In this document: piece after piece, positions 57,277-64,000 of the stretch
Layout of the letters: each line of letters starts with the position of its first letter
Position numbering within the stretch: the first letter of the stretch is position 1
Assembly (NCBI GenBank): GCA_022495995.1
Contig: JAFEMH010000164.1
Coordinates: 124,001 to 188,000 of the forward strand
Direction: 5' to 3'
Origin: Adenophora triphylla var. japonica
Taxonomy: Eukaryota > Streptophyta > Magnoliopsida > Asterales > Campanulaceae
DNA length: 64,000 nt
Notes under the pieces: generated by a model
The model's input: only the letters and a program-made list of their open reading frames with translations
Databases searched by the model: none
Told to the model about the DNA's origin: nothing
Translations under genes and position numbers: made by a program

Positions 57277-58808
57277 TACCTTTTGCTCGTCCCCGAGTAA
57301 AACAAAACTAAACAAAAGAGAAAACTATTCTAACAAATAAAAACGATAAACACAAAATATTTTTGATATGTTCTCAATATATACAAGGTTGCCGGCCAAG
57401 CAAGTCTCAGATTCTCACGTAAATGTGCTACACAAGTGCCAATAAGAAAATGCAATTACAATTACATTAATGCATCTAACCCACAATTTTCCACCTCGGC
57501 CTGAATGATGAATGAAATATGGGAGATCATGATCACTAAGATAAGATTGTTTATGGGATCACTAACACATGCTCTAAATCACAGATTACAATACAATTAT
57601 ATACACAAGGATACTCATATGCATGATTACGCACTTGTCAACCCGATTACTCAATATTGAACAAAAATATGGCTCAAAGTTAAGTCCACAACAAATGTGG
57701 GGCTAGGCTCACGGGTGCAAATGAAGGAATAGACATACAAACACAAGAATGTGAAATTAAAAACCTTCCATTGCAATACTCCTTCCCGAATTTTAACTTT
57801 TCCGCTCACCTTTGTTTCCCCAATGCTTCAACCCCCAAACTAGAACTTTGTTCATACTTTATTTATACACTTGGGGTTGAGAGCATTCCCTCACTCAATA
57901 TAGGTCACTAATCAAATATACTTCACAACATTAGGGGCAAGCTTTTTTTTTTATATTTTTTTTTTTCCTTCTTGCCCCCTTTTATACAATACAAGTCATG
58001 CTTCCAACTTTTGACCTTCCTCACTCATTCCCGTAGTTTTCCTATGTAACTCCCAAACTGATCGTTTCTAATTCCACATTCTTGTAAAGGTGGGATAACC
58101 TATTCTAGGTGTCAAGGGTTAGGGGTTAGGCATCAAATGAAGGCGAATGGAGGTCTAGATGTTCCATTCTTTTTAAACAGGCTCAAAAAAAGATCAAGTG
58201 ACAATTCATATATGAATAGTGACGAGAAAGTCAAAGGCTTACAAGAGGGTTGCCAAAGAAAAATAAGCCATAAATACCAAGTAATCTATTAATTTGTTAT
58301 TGACAAGCATGCAATCATGTTCTAGGACCCCCGAGAATGTCAAAGTGAACCCATAAAGGACACCTAAATTAATAACCATGATCAAGAAATAAGATGGAAG
58401 TGAATGGTGGTGCAATTGTGTTTTACATGTATTAATGCAATTCTAATTAACACATTCAAATTGGCACAAGCTAGCAAAACTCAATCAAAATCCCTCAAAT
58501 CATCACGGACGTTGGCCAACTTCCAAACATATAAAGAGAACAAAAATTTTTAAATTTTAAATTTTTCTATTTTTTTGGAGGGTGACACTACATACACTCC
58601 CCTATAAACCCACAAACTCGGAGAGATATCTACCCCCAAACTCAAAACATGCTATGTCCTCATAGCAAAGAGGACAAAAACATACCTCGGGTTTAAAGGA
58701 CAATATGACACACAAAGCAAATAACTAAAGCAATAAAATTGTACCTACTTGGGTTGCCTCCCAATTAGCGCATTTGTTTAAGGTCGTTAGCCCGACCTTT
58801 GCTCCCAA
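57277..58808 (-). other. Non-coding 3' internal region, Athila-like copy B
   Basis: Counterpart of 51504-53035 with almost the same sequence. No gene on either strand; contains homopolymer stretches at about 57943-57967 and 58540-58575. Confidence 0.7.
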
Positions 58809-60907
58809 CTAAATGGGATTTGATGTGACCACATTCATTTTGGCTTTAGCTTTCCTTCCTTTGGCCCACTTCACAACTTCTCGGACACAAATGCCCACCA
58901 CCTTCCACAAAAATTCTCCCTTTGCTACAAACTCGGGTGGAACCCAAGGCATTTTTCTCACCTTTTTCTTGCTTTTCTTCTTTTTCTTCAATTTCTTTTT
59001 CTTGGGAGCCTCTCCCCCAAACTCATTTGGTGCCTTATTCTTATCACAATCAAGCACCTCCTTTTCCTTCACAACATTGCAAGCATCCTGAACATGCATC
59101 TTGACAGACGAAGCATCAGAAATATCAAGAGAGCAACACTCTTCCATTTTATCACATGAAACAATATTGGTAGACTTAAGCGGAAAGAACGATTTTAACA
59201 GAGACACCGACCCCTTTTGGGGTCGGTGCAGTGATACGGGCCATCACAAGAACCAAGATTGTCGGCCTTATTTTTCATGGCACACAAGTGGGAACCCGCA
59301 CTATCCCTAGAATTCTCACCGTCATTTGACAAAGCTTCACAATTATCAACATATGAACACACCTCTCTATCATCACACGGATGTTTCATGGCATCAAACA
59401 TAGAAATTTCAATTTTCTCACCCGCCACCTGTCATAGCAGTTTGCCATTCCTCACATTAATAATGGTGTTGGTCGTCGCCATGAAGGGTCTCCCAAGTAA
59501 TATGGGTGAATCCCGGCGACTTCCTTCACCTCGTGGCATTTCAAGCACCACAAAATCAACAGGCACAATGATTGAATTTACTTGAACTAAAACATCCTCC
59601 ACAATGCCCACAGGTCTTTTAATGGACCGATCCGCAAGTTGTAGGGCCATTGTGGTGGGTTTTAATTCGGGTAAACCCAACTCCTCATACACATAATAAG
59701 GCAACAAATTAATGCTGGCTCCAAGATCCAACATAGCTTGTACCCTCTTTGACTCCCCCATAGTAATAGAGATCAGAAAACTTCCGGGGTCTTTCAATTT
59801 GGGTGGAAGACTATGTTGTACCACTGCGCTAGCATTTTCACTCATCACTACTCTCTCATTTGTCCCATACCTATGTTTCTTGGAATTTAATTCTTTGAAA
59901 AATTTGGAATAAGCAGGAATATTTTTGATCACATTGAGTAAAGGGATATTGATGTTCACCTTAGAAAACATGTTCATCAATTCCGACATCTGCTTATCCA
60001 ATTTATGTTTTAAAAACCTTCCAGGAAACGGTACGGGAGGTACATATGGCATGGGGGGCGGAGCTTCAACTTTAGAATTTTCCCCCATGTCACTTGTACT
60101 CTTATCACAACCGACATCATTATTATCCACATTAGCATTCTGATCTACAACAGGAGGGGGAGAAGAAGATGAAGGAGAGATTACCTCACTACCTACCTGT
60201 TTGCCATTTCGAAGAGTGATAATGGCATTTGCTTGATGTGGTTGGCTCGGAAAAGTCCCAGACTTATGGCCTTGCAGGGCGGTTGCTAATTGCCCAATTT
60301 GAGTCTCCAACTTCTGAATTGCAGCTTCATGGTTCTTGGAAGCTTGTTGATTTTCCGCCCTCAATTGATTATTTTCGGCTTGCAATTTCTCCATGGCCAC
60401 TTCCCACGGTTCCCTTTTCTGCTCATACTGTCCCGGTGGAGGTTGAGGGTGGAGAGGCTTATTTTGTTCTTGATTGCCTCCCCATGAAAAATTTGGGTGT
60501 TGCCTCCACCCCGGGTTGTATGTGTTTGAATACGGATTATTGTTTTGAGGGAACCGCTGGCCAAATCCTTGCATTGCATGTGCCTGTTCAGGGTTAAACA
60601 GCAAACCACTTTGACACACATTAGTAGCATGAGTGTTAGGACCACAATTAGCACAAAAATCATTTACAAGATGAGCAGTAGAAGGCATAGTAGAAGAAGA
60701 AGCATTTTGCATAGCTAACTTATCAAATCTTTGGTTCAATAATGCAAACTGCTTGGCCATTTCTTTGTTTAGCCCTACCTCATTCACTCCCCTTGTTGCC
60801 CCCCTAGATCCATTTTGTTGAGAGTTAGCACTGAACATCTCAAACAGTTCTTGGCATTGCTGGACAGTCTTACTTCCCAAACTACCTCCTGCTGCATTAT
60901 CTACCAT
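58809..60907 (-). CDS. Athila-like gag C-terminus and retropepsin-like segment, copy B ORF 2
   Basis: An ATG at 60907, four bases downstream of the ORF 1 stop, opens 491 codons to 59432. A further 200 codons follow in another frame to 58809, so one indel near 59430 separates them; copy A is intact at that point. A CCHC knuckle (CANCGPNTHATNVC) spans residues 85-98. A Q/P-rich linker and a coiled-coil-like EKLQAENNQLRAENQQ stretch (173-188) follow. The retropepsin motif MLDLGASIN lies at 392-400 with D394. Further on are PILLGRPFMATTNTII and a lysine-rich tail ending VVTSNPI. No RT follows. The product would be a nucleocapsid plus protease-like protein. Confidence 0.82.
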
Positions 60908-60910
60908 TGA

Positions 60911-61627
60911 TTAGTATTCAGGGGATAAATCCCCATAGAAAGTTTGATGCAGCATAGAAGCAGGGAAGTTATGGTGGGGGCACTGAATTTGCAACATTTT
61001 AAACCTATCCCATGCATCGTGGAAGGCTTCCCCCGCTTCCTGAGCAAATCCCATAATTTTCACCCTAAAATTTGTCAATGCATCATAAGGGTAAAACTTA
61101 GTGAGAAAAACATCATGTAAAGCATCCCAAGTAGTGATGCTACTGGAAGGAAGTAACAATAGCCAAGTTTTGGCTTTGTCTTTTAATGCATAAGGGAAAC
61201 ACTTCAGTCTCAAGTGCTCCGAGGTAACACCCTCTTTTGTAGGGAACCCACTCAAGGTAGACATAAATTCTCTCAAAAACGCTAACGCATCCTCACCGGC
61301 AAGACCATAAAAATTAGGAATCATGTTAAAATATTGGCCTTTGATTTCATAAGCTAGTGCTGCATCGGGCAACACTATGCACGACACCGATGTGTCGACT
61401 CTTGGCCTAGCAAATGTATTCATGACTTGGTCCGCCATCACAAAATTAAATTCTTCTTCTTCCTCGGTGGAAGAAGTTTCCAACTCACTTAATTCTTCTT
61501 CTGTCCCGGTGACAGAAGTATCAGACTCAGTTTCACTCACTTGAGTAGAGGGAATGCCTCTCTCAATTCTGTCTATATCGTCGTTCAAAGGAACCAAATT
61601 AGGATCCAATGACCGGCGACCAAACAT
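60911..61627 (-). CDS. Athila-like gag capsid, copy B ORF 1
   Basis: 238 codons from ATG 61627 (MFGRRSLDPNLVPLNDD), 37 bases after the primer binding site. An acidic N-terminus (TEEELSELETSSTEEEEEF) is followed by a Retrotrans_gag domain at about 120-225 (SEHLRLKCFPYALKDKAKTW, KFYPYDALTNFRVKI, EAFHDAWDRFKML). It ends GDLSPEY then TAA. The next codons are TCA ATG, which start ORF 2. In related Athila gags the protein continues without a stop into the AAGGSL region, so this TAA splits one ancestral gene. The same split is present in copy A. Confidence 0.85.
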   Translation of the reverse strand: MFGRRSLDPNLVPLNDDIDRIERGIPSTQVSETESDTSVTGTEEELSELETSSTEEEEEFNFVMADQVMNTFARPRVDTSVSCIVLPDAALAYEIKGQYFNMIPNFYGLAGEDALAFLREFMSTLSGFPTKEGVTSEHLRLKCFPYALKDKAKTWLLLLPSSSITTWDALHDVFLTKFYPYDALTNFRVKIMGFAQEAGEAFHDAWDRFKMLQIQCPHHNFPASMLHQTFYGDLSPEY

Positions 61628-61663
61628 GCACCGATTAAATAAACTTGTTAAAAATCACAACAA

Positions 61664-61682
61664 GTCCCCGGCAACGGCGCCA
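61664..61682 (-). other. Primer binding site, copy B, tRNA-Asp type
   Basis: On the minus strand TGGCGCCGTTGCCGGGGAC lies six bases after the LTR end (CCATCA). This is the classic Athila primer site. Confidence 0.9.
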
Positions 61683-61688
61683 AAAACT

Positions 61689-63036
61689 TGATGGAGAAAA
61701 ATTCCTCTAGTAATAAAATCCGAGCAAGTGGACTCACTACCGTTGTAGCAATATGCACGAGCAGGGGTCGAACCACAGAGACTCGTTGGTTTTAACAAGT
61801 AAATTTAATTAATGCTTCAAGTAACAAAATGGGGTTTTTGATTTTGATTTATTAACTAAAATATTAAAGCAAGAAATTAACTATTTAATTCAAGAGAATA
61901 AGAAAGCAATAAACTAGGATTTAATCAGATCAAAGGAATTCACGGATTGGATTTCATATTCATCTTCATTCTATGCTAGATTTATCATGATAAAATTAAC
62001 AATCTTGTTCAAAGATTCGTTCACTTAATTTAAGGGTTGGGACGTTCGACGTGCGGATTGCAACCCTCTTATTTCTCTCCTATTGTAGATTCCGCTAGGT
62101 CAAAACAATAATCAAGACATTCATTAAGAACAATGAGAACATATGAATCTAGATTCTCTTGTATTCCGCTAGGTCAACAATCAAATCCAATTGATGAAAT
62201 AGTGGCCTAAATTATGAACAATCCATGCTAGTGCAACGATTCAAAACCTAACAATTAAAGGTTAAAATAGAATTAAAACCTAAAATTGAATTTAGATATC
62301 TCATCAAACATGAACAAGAAAGTTTTGGAAAATTATACTAGCATAGAAATCCGACGAATATTACATCCAATCCATGAAAAGAGAATTTAGCTACTCATAT
62401 TCATGATGACAATCACAAAGTATGAATAACAATACATCAAACCTGGAAAAATAGTGAAAACCTTAAAAATCCGAAATCCTTCAATCCTTCAAAACCTAGG
62501 CAAGAAAAATAAAATCAGAAGTCCTCAATAATAATAATAAAGGGAGTTTTTATACTCCTCAATGCAGTCCTTAATCAACTAGGAAAGGGAATTCACAAGA
62601 TTCATCAAAATCTGCTCCAAAATCCGGAATGACGTCACAAAACGCGTACTGGCACGAGTCGTGCTAATTAGCACGAGTCGTGCCCTTCAGTCCCAGTCGT
62701 GCTCACGAGTCGTGACAGACCCCTCCATTCGTTCTGAGTAGCTTTACTTGAAAACGCCTTGACTTTCACTCGTGAGAACGAGTCGTGCCTATGGTGCCCA
62801 CTCGTTCTGAGTAGTTGCTTGGAATTGGCTTGACTCCATTCGTTCCCAAGTCGTGCTATTTGCTTCCTCAGTCGTGCTCCACTCGTGCCAACAGCAGAAT
62901 TGCCCCATTTTGACTCAGCTTTGACCTGGCCTTCGTGGACTATCAAAACACTCAAAAATACATTAAATTCCCAAGGATTCGAACAGAAAATAGGTTTAGG
63001 AACATATATTTTAGATGGGTAAAACCACATCCATCA
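61689..63036 (-). repeat. Athila-like LTR 3 (right outer; 5'-most for the minus-strand element)
   Basis: TG...CA ends and the palindrome cluster at 62651-62890. Followed by ATAAT (63037-63041) and the resumed tandem unit. Confidence 0.93.
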
Positions 63037-63409
63037 ATAATCGAGGCGTAGAATGAGAATGAGTAGTCAAGTTGTAGGGCCAAAGGTTTAGTTTAGTTTG
63101 GTTTAGTTTAGTTCAGTTTAATTTAATTGGTTTTTTATGTACTCCCTACAAATTTCATGTTTGTTTTATTTAGTTTCTGTAAATATGTTTGTTTGGATAT
63201 GTTCTATTGGTGTTTATTTGTTATGAATTCTGAAGTATAACATGAGTTTATCATTTCCATTGGTCAATCCAATAGATTGTGAAAATGCTTCTTATGATTT
63301 GATTAGAACTACCATCCTCTCGAGTAAAATATCCTGCCTCAATCTCCAAATAGTGTATTTAACAATTTTTTCATTCTATTGCCAGCTTAATCATTATCAA
63401 ATTTCACTC
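63037..63409 (+). repeat. 426-bp tandem repeat, remainder of unit 3
   Basis: Continues unit 3 from ATAATCGAGGCGTAG and follows units 1 and 2 closely up to AAATTTCACTC. There it departs: units 1 and 2 read CTCCAAATAGTG, unit 3 reads AATGGCACAACC, the start of the next gene. The repeat is therefore the upstream region of that gene, present three times. Confidence 0.88.
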
Positions 63410-63410
63410 A

Positions 63411-64000
63411 ATGGCACAACCTTCAACGAAAGGAAAAGAACCTGCTGCGCCACAGGTATTCTTCATTGGCCGTTCAAATTGTATGCTGATAATATATTTC
63501 TATTAAAAATCAATATTTTCTAGAGTTAGTAATATTTGTCTATTTGCCTATTCACTACCAGTCAGTGAATATGGAGTTAGGAGAAAGTTCAACATCTAGA
63601 AATAGATATTATCGTAGTATGCGTGAAATTGCACAATCTAGACGAAGGGAAAGAGATCGAGCCGATCAAGCAAGAACCCAATAAAATTCTTCTAACGTTT
63701 CTTTGGGTCCTTCGAGACGGGAAATTGCACAAAGGAGGCGTCGTTTGCGTGAACAAGCCGCTCCTTATTCTACTATGTAACATAATTCTTCTTTTACTCC
63801 TCTTTAATTCAAATAAACTTACTTAAAAAATATAACACGCCTTTCCGCATATAGGTCAACTATATTAGAAGACCCGTCCACTACCGAACAAAATGAAAAT
63901 ATAGGTGGTTTCGAAGAGGATGAGCTCCATCTACGTGACATAGAGAATCAACAAATTTTCAATCAAGTTCGTCATTCCCTTGGCAGAATGAATGTCATAT
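63411..64000 (+). pseudogene. 5' exons of a Helitron-type helicase-like gene, truncated by window, in-frame stop
   Basis: Proposed exons: 63411-63455 (MAQPSTKGKEPAAPQ), 63562-63776 and 63855 to beyond 64000, with GT...AG introns and matching phases. Exon 2 is arginine-rich and contains two related words, REIAQSRRRERDRADQA and REIAQRRRRLREQAA. Between them an in-frame TAA lies at 63682-63684. Exon 3 ends at the window edge with QIFNQVRHSLGRMNVI, which resembles the LG.M segment just before the N-terminal cysteine cluster of plant Helitron helicases. That assignment is tentative because the rest is outside the window. The TAA means it is decayed or the model needs another splice. Confidence 0.4.

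Larger units (their letters stand above)
50142..63036 (-). mobile_element. Tandem Athila-like Ty3/gypsy composite: LTR-internal-LTR-internal-LTR, gag/protease only
   Basis: Three LTRs (50142-51489, 55913-57262, 61689-63036; 1,348, 1,350 and 1,348 bp) alternate with two internal regions of 4,423 and 4,426 bp, all in minus orientation. The 5-bp duplication ATAAT lies outside the outer LTRs (50137-50141, 63037-63041) and no duplication surrounds the middle one. Primer binding sites are of the Athila tRNA-Asp type. Coding is limited to gag and a retropepsin-like segment; there is no RT, RNase H, integrase or envelope-like ORF. This gives a non-autonomous element of the kind called TR-GAG in plants. 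One insertion followed by unequal recombination between LTRs explains the structure. Confidence 0.93.

Overview
The window is a repeat-dense stretch of a flowering-plant nuclear genome. The evidence is a seven-exon host gene whose product reads as a DRIP1/DRIP2-type RING ubiquitin ligase, set among plant Ty3/gypsy and Ty1/copia retrotransposons, a Helitron and many Stowaway-type MITEs. It is probably a eudicot; the sequence alone does not name a species. There are no bacterial-style operons, CRISPR arrays, rRNA genes or recognisable tRNA genes.

Layout. 1-7988: a chromodomain-carrying Ty3/gypsy element (Tekay/Del-like) with its 5' LTR cut by the window edge, a broken gag, a nearly intact pol and a complete 2.2-kb 3' LTR. 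8035-11762: two tandem copies of an AT-rich MITE-like repeat; the first copy is split by a 3.0-kb Helitron (8051-11049) and by a Stowaway MITE (11141-11404). 12652-17963: a Stowaway MITE split by a complete Ty1/copia element (12870-17916, TSD ATAAC). 17966-27060: the host gene (CDS 19155-26941) with Stowaway-type MITEs in four of its six introns. 29193-33721: a second copia element with a full 5' LTR and a 3' LTR cut to 84 bp, abutting a minus-strand Tat/Ogre-like gypsy fragment (33722 to about 37550) arranged as 3'-internal, LTR, 5'-internal. 37927-38734: two Stowaway MITEs. 38929-43607: a third, decayed copia element (TSD GATTT). 43949-44986: an element with inverted arms of about 123 bp. 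45288-46335: a Harbinger-like non-autonomous element carrying a tandem array of about 137 bp. 47450-48420: a GC-rich segment I do not recognise. 48735-49018: another Stowaway MITE. 49241-63409: a 426-bp unit repeated three times, the third copy interrupted by a 12.9-kb tandem Athila-like composite (LTR-internal-LTR-internal-LTR, 50142-63036, TSD ATAAT). 63411-64000: the 5' exons of a gene resembling the N-terminus of a Helitron-type helicase, running off the window.

How the parts fit. Only the DRIP-like gene looks like a functioning host gene. The retroelements are mostly defective. The Athila composite codes only for gag and protease, so any movement would need RT and integrase from another element. 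The most unusual signal is that the LTRs of four element types carry clusters of short GC-rich palindromes: GCACGAGTCGTGC in the Tekay-like and Athila-like LTRs, GGGAGCGCCCGCTCCC types in copia element 1, and ATCCGCGCGGAT types in the Tat-like LTR. The first two families also share a flanking word, TCGTTCTGAGTAG. A second recurrent signal is that differences between near-identical copies, including frame-breaking ones, concentrate at CAG/CTG trinucleotides. That may reflect sequencing of CHG-methylated DNA rather than biology.
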